From NCBI GenBank assembly GCA_005808665.1, contig SYLG01000021.1, forward strand, positions 1-48,145: 48,145 nt of DNA, in the 5' to 3' direction. A program made the position numbers and the translations under genes. Numbering within the stretch: position 1 is the stretch's first letter; each line of letters starts with the position of its first letter. Positions 16,377-25,577 of this stretch are shown here, one piece after another. The stretch comes from Planctomycetia bacterium (lineage in GTDB: Bacteria > Planctomycetota > Planctomycetia > Gemmatales > Gemmataceae). Under the pieces are notes generated by a model, which saw nothing but the letters and a program-made list of their open reading frames with translations, had not been told where the DNA came from and searched no databases.

Positions 16377-17323
16377 TGAACATTGTCGTAACAGAAGCCC
16401 TGACCATGGGTGAAATTTCCTTCGAACCGCTTAGGGCCTTGGGGAACCTGATCATTCATGATGCCACACCCCAGGCGTTGCTTGTGGATCGATTGCAGGG
16501 GGCTTCCATTGCTATCATTAACAAAGCTAAAATCAACCAGGCAATTCTGGACCAATGTCCGACTTTGAAAATGATTGCCCTTACCGCCACCGGGCATGAT
16601 TGCGTGGACAAGAAAGCCACAAAAGGCGGGGGGGTAATTGTCGCCAATGTACCTGAATATGGAACCCTAACGGTCGCACAATTCACATGGGCACTCATCC
16701 TTGAAATCGCGCACCGGGTAGGGGACCATGGCGCATTAAGTCAAACCGGGGCCTGGAGCAAAAGCCCTGTGTTTTGCCTGTGGAAAACACCCCAGGTGGA
16801 GTTGGCGAACAAGACCCTTGGTTTGGTTGGAGTAGGTAAAATTGGGGCCCAGGTCGCCCGGATCGGGACAGCTTTTGGCTTGAATATCATTGCTTTACCC
16901 GGTCCCTCCGGGCGCCTTCCCCAAGGGATTAGTGCGGTGTCAAGGGACCAACTCTTTGCTCAAGCAGATATCATTAGCCTTCATTGTCCTCTCAATGAAA
17001 GCAACCGACACCTAATCAATCAGGAGACTTTATCGAAAATGAAGCCTGGCTCTTGGTTGATCAACACGGCTCGGGGAGGCCTGGTGGATGACCAAGCCCT
17101 TCGGGAAGCCCTTTTGCAAGGGAGGCCCGCCCAGGCAGCGTTGGATGTCCTGATTACGGAACCTCCCCCCCTGGATCATCCCCTTTTCGGATTACCCAAC
17201 TGCCTTATAACACCCCATATGGCATGGACCACCCAGGAGGCCCGCCAGCGGCTAATGGACGAAACCGTGGAAAACATCAAAGCTTACCTCCAGGGACAAC
17301 CCCGGAATCTTGTAGGTTTGTAA
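16376..17323 (+). CDS. D-isomer 2-hydroxyacid dehydrogenase, glycerate dehydrogenase-like
   Basis: The product is 315 residues. The Rossmann motif [15 protein letters not shown] binds NAD(P). The catalytic triad is visible as Arg in [11 protein letters not shown], Glu in ITEPPP and His in ITPHMAW. The hinge segment [21 protein letters not shown] resembles glycerate dehydrogenase/hydroxypyruvate reductase enzymes, which have FWDxPxxELxGKTLG at this place, rather than phosphoglycerate dehydrogenase; there is no ACT domain. It would reduce hydroxypyruvate to glycerate or act on a related 2-oxoacid. The ATG overlaps the HTTM stop by one base (TGATG). A TTG one codon earlier is possible. Confidence 0.82.
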   Translation: MNIVVTEALTMGEISFEPLRALGNLIIHDATPQALLVDRLQGASIAIINKAKINQAILDQCPTLKMIALTATGHDCVDKKATKGGGVIVANVPEYGTLTVAQFTWALILEIAHRVGDHGALSQTGAWSKSPVFCLWKTPQVELANKTLGLVGVGKIGAQVARIGTAFGLNIIALPGPSGRLPQGISAVSRDQLFAQADIISLHCPLNESNRHLINQETLSKMKPGSWLINTARGGLVDDQALREALLQGRPAQAALDVLITEPPPLDHPLFGLPNCLITPHMAWTTQEARQRLMDETVENIKAYLQGQPRNLVGL

Positions 17324-17343
17324 GGCGCCAAGGGACCATCCAA

Positions 17344-17850
17344 ATGACAATACAGATCCTTGTTGGTGTAATCATGGGTTCCCAAAGCGATTGGGACACC
17401 ATGGGTCATGCAAGCACAACCCTTGATGATTTGGGGATCTCCCATGAAACCAGAATTGTCTCGGCCCATCGAACCCCCGATTGGTTGTTTGAATATGCCT
17501 CGGGGGCGGAAGGCCGGGGCCTTGAGGTTATCATTGCGGGAGCAGGAGGAGCAGCCCACCTGCCCGGAATGGCGGCATCCAAGACCATTCTTCCTGTTCT
17601 TGGAGTACCCGTGGAATCCCATGCCCTGCGGGGGCTTGATTCACTTCAATCGATTGTGCAAATGCCTGCCGGAATTCCGGTGGGAACCCTAGCCATCGGT
17701 AAGGCGGGGGCAATCAATGCCGCCCTGCTTGCCGCCGCCATTTTAGGGGGAAAATATCCCCATTTTCGCGAAGCGGTAAGGCGCTTCAGGGAAAACCAAA
17801 CCCGAACTGTCCTGGAGGAAGGAGACCCCAGAAGCAGGTTGACCAAATGA
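17344..17850 (+). CDS. purE: N5-carboxyaminoimidazole ribonucleotide mutase
   Basis: The product is a 168-residue class I PurE, which moves the carboxylate of N5-CAIR to C4 in de novo purine synthesis. Seen are [12 protein letters not shown] at the phosphate site, [14 protein letters not shown] with the catalytic His, [14 protein letters not shown], and [15 protein letters not shown] 17344 is preceded by AAGGGA and lies 20 bases after the dehydrogenase stop. The PurK partner that makes the substrate is not adjacent; the next gene is convergent. The last ~15 residues are a basic/acidic tail. Confidence 0.95.
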   Translation: MTIQILVGVIMGSQSDWDTMGHASTTLDDLGISHETRIVSAHRTPDWLFEYASGAEGRGLEVIIAGAGGAAHLPGMAASKTILPVLGVPVESHALRGLDSLQSIVQMPAGIPVGTLAIGKAGAINAALLAAAILGGKYPHFREAVRRFRENQTRTVLEEGDPRSRLTK

Positions 17851-17854
17851 TTTG

Positions 17855-18757
17855 TTATCGGGTTAAAGGTACCTGGTTGACCTTCGAAGGCCCAAAAAAT
17901 CCTGTTTGCTGGATTTGTCCTTGGGTATTGGTTGGGTTTCCTTGAGAAGGCCTCCCTATTCCGGTTTGCTGGATTTGTCCTTGGGAAGGGGTTGGGTTGC
18001 CCGCCTTGGGTAAAGCGGGTTGCCCTGTTGGAACCAATCCGACAGGTTGAATTTCTCCCATTGGTTTTAAGCTTGAATTTCCCTGGGGTTGTTTGGGAAA
18101 GGGAATGGCCACTACGGGCAGGCCAGAACGAATTTGTGGCGCCGAAACCCCGGTTTTTCCTCCCACTGTGGTAATGGGTTGAGACTTTTCGGTGTTGACC
18201 CCAAGGATTTTGGCCACCGCCGATTCAGGATGGGTCATAGTGATTGGCCCACTATCGGTATAAAGGGCAAATCCGTTGGTTGTTTGATATTTCACCTTGA
18301 GTTGAATGCGATGGTAGGATTCAAGGCAAGTACTCCAAGGCAGGTAAATCGTGTATCCAAAACCAATCGGGTCATTTTTTCCCAATCGATTCAAAGTCTT
18401 CGCATCGATTTGCCACTGTTCCAGGTGAACCGGTTCGGGACTTTGTGAACCGGTCACATCATAAAGGTCTACCACCAACGACCCATTTCCCTTGAGTGGC
18501 TTCCCAATTTCATTTCCAAAGAGATAAAGCCTTCCGCCAATACCTGGAGCACTCATGCCCCCCCTGGCTGGATCCGCACTAAACAGGACCTCCGGTTGCC
18601 AGGTTGTAACCACCTGGCAGGGGGTTTCATGTTTGGACAGAAACGAGGTATCCAGGGTGGGAAGCGTAACGCATCCTACCATTCCAAAGGCCATAACAAG
18701 GCCCAAGGCAGCACCAAGGTTGATCCGGACTTTTTGCCGACATTGGACCGTTTTCAT
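17855..18757 (-). CDS. Planctomycete-type lipoprotein downstream of the giant secretin
   Basis: The product is 300 residues. The signal peptide ends in the lipobox MVGC with the lipidated Cys at residue 29. A conserved domain follows, with PGIGGRLYLFGNEIGKPLKG, LVVDLYDV, DPIGFGYTIYLPW and GFALYTDSGPITM. I recall this pattern only from planctomycete hypothetical lipoproteins. The C-terminal third is Gln/Pro/Gly-rich and contains a repeat with a 20-residue period (GQIQQTG twice). ATG 18757 is supported by AAGGAG eight bases upstream. The gene follows the secretin stop by 66 bases on the same strand. A lipoprotein next to a secretin suggests a pilotin or outer-membrane assembly role, but no pilotin fold is recognised. 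Confidence 0.75.
   Translation of the reverse strand: MKTVQCRQKVRINLGAALGLVMAFGMVGCVTLPTLDTSFLSKHETPCQVVTTWQPEVLFSADPARGGMSAPGIGGRLYLFGNEIGKPLKGNGSLVVDLYDVTGSQSPEPVHLEQWQIDAKTLNRLGKNDPIGFGYTIYLPWSTCLESYHRIQLKVKYQTTNGFALYTDSGPITMTHPESAVAKILGVNTEKSQPITTVGGKTGVSAPQIRSGLPVVAIPFPKQPQGNSSLKPMGEIQPVGLVPTGQPALPKAGNPTPSQGQIQQTGIGRPSQGNPTNTQGQIQQTGFFGPSKVNQVPLTR
17904..17985. repeat. Tandem repeat, 22-nt identical core with 60-base period
   Basis: The 22 bases at 17904-17925 recur identically at 17964-17985, exactly 60 bases apart. They lie inside the lipoprotein gene and keep frame, giving the 20-residue protein repeat near its C-terminus. Copy-number variation between strains would be expected. Confidence 0.8.
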
Positions 18758-18823
18758 GGAGGTGACTCCTTCACCAATTAGGGCCACATCCATGGCCAAA
18801 CCGCAGAAACAAACCTATTGGGC

Positions 18824-21800
18824 CTATTCGCCTTGTCTACGCATATCGGAAACCTGGGGTGCCGGTTGCAACCTTGGCAAGACAACCCCAGGCCTTTGAT
18901 TTCCAGGGACTCCCAAGCTTGGACCATCCACAGTTATCGATCCAACGGTGGGGGTTTCGTTTTGGCGGCCACTGGTTGCCGTGACCGGTTGATTCCACAT
19001 GGAGAATTGGTTCCCTGTCGCCGGAACTAAAGGCCCGGAAGAATAATTCCCTCGGGAAATCTCCCCGGATGCTCCGGTCGGCTTGTTGGGTATGGAGTTG
19101 GGAAGGCTTCTGGGTTGGGGCAATTCCTCTCCACCCAGGCGATGCCTTGGGGGAATTTCTTCACCGGAAGGTCTTCGGCCCTCTTCCGGAGTCCCGGTAC
19201 CTGCCGGCGGAGTTACGGGAGGGGCACCATTGACCCCAGGGGGCCCAAAGAGGTTGGGGAATAATCGCTTCTTGGTGGGTTCTGCCGGAATCGTTCCATC
19301 CACATCCCCAGGAGGTGGAAGAATGGGTTGCATTCCCGAAGGCCCATGGGCCTTGATCACATCCCCAACCAACCAACTCATGCGTGAGGCTTCCATTGCC
19401 AAGACCCGGTCGGCCTCAAGGCGATTGCGCACCACATGGGGGGTTAGGATGACTAGCAATTCCTGGCGTTCCTTGAATTGTTCGCGATACCTGAAAGCGG
19501 TCCCAATCAAAGGTAGATCTCCCAACCATGGGATCTTGCGTTCTGCCTTTTCATCAACCTTGCGAATGAGCCCACCGATGGCAACCGTCTCCCCATCCTG
19601 GGCGATGACGGTGGTTTCGACGGTTTGGGTATCGACCTGAAACAGGTCGATAGCGGGGGAGCCGTTGGACCCGGGGAGTTGTTGGCCGCTCGGAGAAGCC
19701 TTGGAAACCTGGGGAGCAACGCGCATCACCACCTTGCCATCAGGAGATATTTTTGGGGTTACGACCAGCTCCACACCCACGGGAACATAACTGATGCTTT
19801 GCTGGGTAACGCCTACTGTGGCGTTACTGGCACTGATTAGTGGGAAATTGGATCCCACAAACACCCGAGCTTGCTGGTTGTCCATGGTGGTCACCTGGGG
19901 ACGACTGAGGATGTCGATTCGTCCCTGGGTTTTCAAAGCACGAATCAACAGGTTGAATGAATCCGAGGCGGCGGAAAACACCAATCCTCCAGACCCCAAT
20001 CGTTTGCTATTGCGACCCACATTGAGGGAGTTGACCCCCTGGAAGCCGACAATACCAGGTTCATAAGTACTATAAGGGTAAGGTGCGGCCCCGATAAAAT
20101 AGTTCCCTGGGTTGGCAATGGTCCCTGAGGTCTGGTTGACGGTTACACCCGTGGGCAAGGGAATCCCATTGGGTTGGCCTGTCAAACCAACCGTACCTAC
20201 TGACCCAATGGAAGGAAGTATTCCCCGTTGAAAAAGGACCGGGCTTTGGAGGCCGATTTCCACCCCAAACTCTTCGCCACCGGTTAACCGGACCTCGGCC
20301 ATCATCACCTGAATGACAACCTGGGGCTGTTCAGAATCCAATTCGTTGACAAGTTTGGTGATTTCGCCAAACCACCGTGGGGAGGCAGAAACAAGCAACT
20401 TGTTGGAAATTGGCTCGGGAACAATCACCACCTGACGATCCACCTGTTGGTAGTTACTTAGTTGTTGGCCCTGGTCCAAAACATCAAGGGATGTGGTCAA
20501 AAAGGTGTTAAGAGCGGTGGCAACATCCGCTGCGGTTGTGTTTCGCAACATGAAGATTTCGTTTCGCCTTTGCTGGATGTCAAATTCATCCAATCGGGCA
20601 ATAATTGCTTCAATCGCTTCCATATCGGATCGACTGCCTGCGACGATGATGCTGTTGGTCCGTTCATCAACCCCCATGCGAAGGTCAATAATGGGTGCGC
20701 CTGGTTGACTTGACCCTCCCAGGGAAATTTGCAAACCTCGACCAATTGCATTTGTCTGGGAATTGGCACCCTGATTACCGACTCCCAAGCCACCAAAGGC
20801 GGGGTTGGCCCCTTGCTGTTGCCCGGTCCGCCCAGCACCACCCGTGGTGGAACCAGAAGGATTAAACAGGTTCTGGATGGTTGTTGCTAGGGAGGTGGCA
20901 TCGGCCTTCTTTAAGGGAAAAATGTTGATTTCCGCCCGGGCTGCAGGGGGAACATCCAACTCCTTCAACAGCGAAATGATCAGTTCAACGGACTTTTCCG
21001 GAGCGGAGATAATCAAACGGTTGGTCCTGACATCCGCTGTAATATGAATATCCTCAAGGACCCCTGATTCGATGGCCTTACCGTCTTTGTCCCGGTTAAC
21101 AATTCTCAAGGTCTGGGCTTTGGTGCCCGTGCCGCGCACTGCGGTTGTGTTGGTGGTATTTTGTTGTCCCCCACCAAAGAAGGCTGCAAATCCACCCCCG
21201 CCTTGCTGTTGGGTTCCAGTACCTGGTACCGCAATCCCTTGCTGGATCGCCCCATTGATCATTGTGGCAAGCTCTTCCGCAATGGCATACTTAAGGGGAA
21301 ATACCCGTAATTCATTTACCGCTTTGGAGACATTGGAGTCCACTTTTTCGATAAGTGCCTTGATTTCCTCCAAGTCTGCCGCCGAGGCTTGGACAAAGAC
21401 CGTATTGGACCCATCATCTGCGGTCACCCGAACCTGGTTTTGAGCGGTAGCTTCGCCTGGGAACCGATTGGCGTAAAAATTGGTAATAAGGGTGGCAACC
21501 CTTGAGGCAGGGGCCCTTTGCAATTGAAAAGGAATGGCTCGGGACGCTTCGGAATTGGGTTTGTCGAGTTTCTTGAGATCAGCCACGATCTCTTCCATGC
21601 GTCCTTTGGGGGCTGCGACAAAGATCGCATTTTGACGGGGAACGGGAATGAGGATTACACTTCCCAATTGCTGTTGGCCTTGGGCTCCCTGCTGGGGTTG
21701 TTGCCCCCCAAAGATTGCTCCAAAGGGGAAACCACCCCCCTGGGGTTGGGCCTGAGGTTGACCCGGTTGGCCCCCCGGTTGGGCCTGAATGGCACGAGTA

Positions 21801-24800
21801 TTCCCGGTTGCACTAACCACCACAGCCCGGTAAAGCTGCGAGAATGTCGCCGCTATGCTGGTGGGGTCACCATAGAGCATGGGGACCAACAGTATCTGGA
21901 AATCCGAGGCCACGCCGTTTTTACGGATGAACTCAATGATTTTGATGACCGCCTCAATGTCGGCGGCATTGTTCCCGCTTAAAACCAGAACCCCCAACTG
22001 GCTCAAGGATTCCACGGTAACCGATTCTTTTGGACCGGCAACATTGTCCGCCCTGCTCGTGACAGGGGGTTGAAGAGCTACAGGAGCTTGGCCCGGAATG
22101 GTTTGTAACCAGGTAACATTCTGGATACCATTCTCGGCGATTACCCTTGCCGGGGTTGGATCCTGCCTTGGGTCGTAAAGCGGGGATTGCCCAAAACCTT
22201 CTGGTCCGTTGTTGTTTTGTGTCCTTGGGTCATCCATGACCGCTTGGACGAAAAAATCCGGATTCCCTGGATCAGTCAACCTGACTTGGGGACTGGGGGC
22301 TTCTTCCGCCCGTTGAGGAGGCCTGCCGCCCCCACCACCGCCACCACCCCTGCCACCGAATCCGCCCATGCCACCACCGCCGCCGCCCCGGCCACCGAAC
22401 CCACCCATGCCACCACCACCCATGCCACCGCCACCCATGCCACCGCCACGGCCGCCGAAACCACCACCACCCATACCGCCACCGCCCATGCCACCACCAC
22501 GGCCGCCGAAGCCACCACCCATACCGCCAAAGGGTGAACCACCGGCCCCACCCAAGGCTCCAGAAGCCGCAGGTCGGGTGGATGTCCGGCCCTGAATGGC
22601 ATCAATCGCCTGCTGAACAAGAGCGGGATCAATACCGTTTACCTGAACCACCCGGACCACCTTGGAATTGTTCGGTTTGGCAGAGTTTTCCATGTACTCG
22701 ACCAATTTGGAAATGTCCTCGTAAAGGGTTTGGGGGCAATAAAGCAGGAGGCTATTGCTTTTTTCGTCCACCCCAATGCTTAGGGAAACGCGGTTTCCTC
22801 CTTGTTGTCCACCACCCCCGCCGCCAAAAGGGAAACCCATCCCGGGAAAACCACCGGCCGAGCTGGATGCCCCGGATGCTTGGGTCAACCCCCTGAAAAC
22901 ATCCTGAATGGTTCGGGAGGCATCGAGAGCGTTAATGTTTTCGAGTGGACCAAGGACCCAGGTCTTCGGAACCGCAAGAGAATCACTCTCGCCTGAATCG
23001 AGGGCTTTTTCCAAAAGCTTTTTGATGGTAATAATGTCCAGTTTGCTTGCCCGGATCAAAAGCGTGTTACTGGTGCTGTCGGCAACGACCCGGATGCGAT
23101 TGGGAGTTGCATTGGTAGGGGTTGATCCGCCGCCACCAATACCGGCAAAGCGAAGTAATGGGCTGAGCCCACCCAGCATTCCTCCTGCTCCCCCCGCCCC
23201 TTGGGCCTGGGCTGGACCATTGAATGCTTCCTCAAGAACTTTGGCCACCTGAGCCGCACTTGCTGTTTTCAGGCGAACGATTTCGAAATCCCCTTCGTTG
23301 GAGGGGGCCGAGGTCAAAACCCGGACGAGTTCCTGGGCAAGGTTCAGGGTCTCCTCATCATCGCAAGAAAGGAGAACGCGATTTCCCAAGACAGAGATCT
23401 TCAAAGGGGCATCTTTGCGGCCGGGAAGGTCCCTTCCCACCAACCGGGGCTGAACCAGGGGTTGGGTGGGCAAACCCAATTGCGGTTGGGTTGGGACAGC
23501 GGAAGGTTGCTGGGGAACCTCTTGGACCTGGGCATTGACAAAAGCAAAATTCCCCGGGTTGGGAAGCGATACTTCGGGAATCCCGGGGGCATCGGTGTTC
23601 TTTTTCGGGGTCGTCATGGGAATGCGCTGGAAGGGGGGGACAGGATTCACCGGACTTGCGGGCCCACTTATGGTTGGGTTAATCAGCCGAACCGGGTTTG
23701 CCCGCATCTGGGGAAGCATTCGCTCCAAGGATTCGGCAAGGTCCGAAGCACTCCCTTTATCAATATTCAGGATCCTGAGGTTCCCCGATCCCCCAATGCC
23801 ATTCGCCCCATTAAGGGCTTTGATGATCTGTTCGACTTCGAGTACCTGGTCAGCAGGTCCACGAATAATGATCGCATTGCGATCAATGGAGGCCTCAAGG
23901 TAAGGCGCCCCCGACCTTGCATCACCAAGCATTCCTTTAAGCGTTTCCACCACCACGGTGGGGTTCAAAGCACCCACAGGCAATAGTGAAGTTCGGACTC
24001 CCTTTTCGGTGCCGGACCCAAGGATTTGTTTGGCAATTTCCATTTGATCATCAGGCGTTGCGTAGACAATCATGGTGTTCGGATTCGCCGCACTGATGCG
24101 AACGACAGGACTGGTTCTGTAAATTTCGGTAAGGGTCTTGGCCAAAGCATCCGCCGTCCCGGCAGGAACGGTATATTGTTTGATGAAAGGGTTTCCCGAG
24201 ATAAAAGGAAGCTGGCCCGGGGCACCCACATCAATCCTTTTCAGGACATCCCTGGCTTGAGCCACTTTGTCCGCCGGACCGGTAACCAACACCGTATTGG
24301 TGCGATCATCTGTGGTGATGTTATGTGCCCTGGACCTTCCGGTGGTGGTACCCAAAACCCGGCCTGACCTTGGGTCAACCATTTGTTGACCAGGAGGGGC
24401 CGCAGTCATGAGTTTTGGGTCTCCCAGCAAGTCCTTGAGGATTCGTTCTGCCTCGCGGGCCTTGATAAATTTGCATTCATGATTCAGACTTTCCGCCTGA
24501 ACCTGGTTTTCGTTTTGCTCAATATCGCGGACAGTTTTGCGGATGCGCTTGAGGTTGGCAACAGTGTCCTGAAGGATTAGTTGGTTGGCCCGGGTCATGG
24601 GAACCACTTCCCCAAATGGCCCCATCATTTTTTTGATTTCGGGGGCAACATCCTCCGCCACCAGACTGGTTAGGGGTAGGACAATGGAAACCATTTCTGT
24701 GTTCCCCCTGCCATCCAATTCCTCAAGGTTAATCCGCGGGAGAATCGAGGGATCGATTTTTTCGTCTGCGGGAACCAAAGTGAAAGATCGTTCCCGCCGA

Positions 24801-25327
24801 ATCAGGTAAAATTTCTGGGTTTCGCTGTTTGCAAGGAGGGCTTCGTTGATAATGTCAATCACTTCAGGAATGGTATAAAGCTTTCCCGGAGGACCCTGGA
24901 AAGTAAAGGTTCCAGAGGGTTTGTAAGTGGTGATAATGGGAAGGTCGGTTTGATTGGTCATCCATTCAAAAACCCCGGCCCAAGGCTTGCTATCAAAGGC
25001 AAAAGCCACCTTTTTACCCCCAAAAGGCAGCAGGGCGGCTGGCACCTGGGGGGAAGCCGGGGGCGTTGTTCCTGAAAGCGGAATGGGAGCCAGGCGGTTT
25101 TGGGGCACAACCGCAGGTGTTCCCGGAAGGGGCAGAGTGCCTGTTTGATTGGGAACCAATTCAGGAGGTGCAGCTACCGGTTGGGCAACCCCTGCAAAAG
25201 GGGGAAGGGTGATGGTTTGAGCCACCAAACTGGGATGACAATAGGCCAAAGCCCATGCCACCACCCATGCTTTTTTGCTTCCAAGCACCCTACGAATTGG
25301 ACGACCAAATGAATGAGGAAGGCCCAT
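18824..25327 (-). CDS. gspD: Giant type II secretion secretin (GspD-like), 2,167 residues
   Basis: This is the outer-membrane channel of the type II secretion locus. It has an N-terminal signal (ends near LVAQ, residue 37), a Pro-rich linker, and an N0-like domain (~105-185). About thirteen N1-like repeats then run along residues 248-1665, each with Asn-x-hydrophobic strand then helix, such as NTVLVTGPADKVAQARDVLK, NAIFVAAPKGRMEEI and NKLLVSASPRWFGEITKLV. The secretin core lies at ~1666-1970 with VPVGVELVVTPKI, ETVAIGGLI and WLGDLPLIGTAFRY, and a Pro-rich tail closes the protein. Ordinary GspD has about 650-700 residues and three N1-like domains. Gly-rich inserts occur, the longest at 923-1002. 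It lies 250 bases after gspM, so it may have its own promoter. No strong Shine-Dalgarno is seen at 25327. Confidence 0.92.
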   Translation of the reverse strand: MGLPHSFGRPIRRVLGSKKAWVVAWALAYCHPSLVAQTITLPPFAGVAQPVAAPPELVPNQTGTLPLPGTPAVVPQNRLAPIPLSGTTPPASPQVPAALLPFGGKKVAFAFDSKPWAGVFEWMTNQTDLPIITTYKPSGTFTFQGPPGKLYTIPEVIDIINEALLANSETQKFYLIRRERSFTLVPADEKIDPSILPRINLEELDGRGNTEMVSIVLPLTSLVAEDVAPEIKKMMGPFGEVVPMTRANQLILQDTVANLKRIRKTVRDIEQNENQVQAESLNHECKFIKAREAERILKDLLGDPKLMTAAPPGQQMVDPRSGRVLGTTTGRSRAHNITTDDRTNTVLVTGPADKVAQARDVLKRIDVGAPGQLPFISGNPFIKQYTVPAGTADALAKTLTEIYRTSPVVRISAANPNTMIVYATPDDQMEIAKQILGSGTEKGVRTSLLPVGALNPTVVVETLKGMLGDARSGAPYLEASIDRNAIIIRGPADQVLEVEQIIKALNGANGIGGSGNLRILNIDKGSASDLAESLERMLPQMRANPVRLINPTISGPASPVNPVPPFQRIPMTTPKKNTDAPGIPEVSLPNPGNFAFVNAQVQEVPQQPSAVPTQPQLGLPTQPLVQPRLVGRDLPGRKDAPLKISVLGNRVLLSCDDEETLNLAQELVRVLTSAPSNEGDFEIVRLKTASAAQVAKVLEEAFNGPAQAQGAGGAGGMLGGLSPLLRFAGIGGGGSTPTNATPNRIRVVADSTSNTLLIRASKLDIITIKKLLEKALDSGESDSLAVPKTWVLGPLENINALDASRTIQDVFRGLTQASGASSSAGGFPGMGFPFGGGGGGQQGGNRVSLSIGVDEKSNSLLLYCPQTLYEDISKLVEYMENSAKPNNSKVVRVVQVNGIDPALVQQAIDAIQGRTSTRPAASGALGGAGGSPFGGMGGGFGGRGGGMGGGGMGGGGFGGRGGGMGGGGMGGGGMGGFGGRGGGGGGMGGFGGRGGGGGGGGRPPQRAEEAPSPQVRLTDPGNPDFFVQAVMDDPRTQNNNGPEGFGQSPLYDPRQDPTPARVIAENGIQNVTWLQTIPGQAPVALQPPVTSRADNVAGPKESVTVESLSQLGVLVLSGNNAADIEAVIKIIEFIRKNGVASDFQILLVPMLYGDPTSIAATFSQLYRAVVVSATGNTRAIQAQPGGQPGQPQAQPQGGGFPFGAIFGGQQPQQGAQGQQQLGSVILIPVPRQNAIFVAAPKGRMEEIVADLKKLDKPNSEASRAIPFQLQRAPASRVATLITNFYANRFPGEATAQNQVRVTADDGSNTVFVQASAADLEEIKALIEKVDSNVSKAVNELRVFPLKYAIAEELATMINGAIQQGIAVPGTGTQQQGGGGFAAFFGGGQQNTTNTTAVRGTGTKAQTLRIVNRDKDGKAIESGVLEDIHITADVRTNRLIISAPEKSVELIISLLKELDVPPAARAEINIFPLKKADATSLATTIQNLFNPSGSTTGGAGRTGQQQGANPAFGGLGVGNQGANSQTNAIGRGLQISLGGSSQPGAPIIDLRMGVDERTNSIIVAGSRSDMEAIEAIIARLDEFDIQQRRNEIFMLRNTTAADVATALNTFLTTSLDVLDQGQQLSNYQQVDRQVVIVPEPISNKLLVSASPRWFGEITKLVNELDSEQPQVVIQVMMAEVRLTGGEEFGVEIGLQSPVLFQRGILPSIGSVGTVGLTGQPNGIPLPTGVTVNQTSGTIANPGNYFIGAAPYPYSTYEPGIVGFQGVNSLNVGRNSKRLGSGGLVFSAASDSFNLLIRALKTQGRIDILSRPQVTTMDNQQARVFVGSNFPLISASNATVGVTQQSISYVPVGVELVVTPKISPDGKVVMRVAPQVSKASPSGQQLPGSNGSPAIDLFQVDTQTVETTVIAQDGETVAIGGLIRKVDEKAERKIPWLGDLPLIGTAFRYREQFKERQELLVILTPHVVRNRLEADRVLAMEASRMSWLVGDVIKAHGPSGMQPILPPPGDVDGTIPAEPTKKRLFPNLFGPPGVNGAPPVTPPAGTGTPEEGRRPSGEEIPPRHRLGGEELPQPRSLPNSIPNKPTGASGEISRGNYSSGPLVPATGNQFSMWNQPVTATSGRQNETPTVGSITVDGPSLGVPGNQRPGVVLPRLQPAPQVSDMRRQGE
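22321..22560. repeat. Glycine-codon minisatellite inside the secretin gene
   Basis: These ~240 bases are made of imperfect short units encoding GGMGGGG and GFGGRGG blocks (residues ~923-1002). Reading frames on the other strand here are artefacts of the repeat. The segment is likely to vary in length by slippage while staying in frame. Confidence 0.85.
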
Positions 25328-25577
25328 GGTGAACCCGACTTTCTAGCACCGTTTCCCCCGATTTTGTGCCCAAGGAATGCACCCAATCAGAGAGAACCCA
25401 GCATGTTCATAATATCCCTACATTGGTTAAGATCGGCAAAGTTTCACCAGATTCTTATTAGAAATTTCTCAATAATCCGAAAAAACAGACTGGGGGCTTT
25501 GGAGAAGATTGTTGCAAAACCCTGTTTCGTGAAAAGCCCTGCTTTTGAGCTTCTTGGCGGTTCCAAGGTGTCCAAGG
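25328..25577. other. 250-base gap between gspM and gspD
   Basis: This is by far the longest gap inside the secretion locus, which otherwise has gaps under 100 bases. It is AT-richer than its flanks. A TATTAT element on the minus strand (near 25407-25412) with a weak TTGCCG 19 bases upstream could be a promoter for gspD; the match is poor. No gene or hairpin terminator is evident. Confidence 0.3.

Noticed and set aside
17851-17880. Possible terminator between purE and the convergent lipoprotein gene
   Set aside because: Only four bases separate the genes, and the GGTACC palindrome there is too short, with no T tract.
22187-22632. Pro/Thr/His-rich frames opposite the secretin gene
   Set aside because: They are the antisense and shifted readings of the Gly-codon repeat inside gspD.
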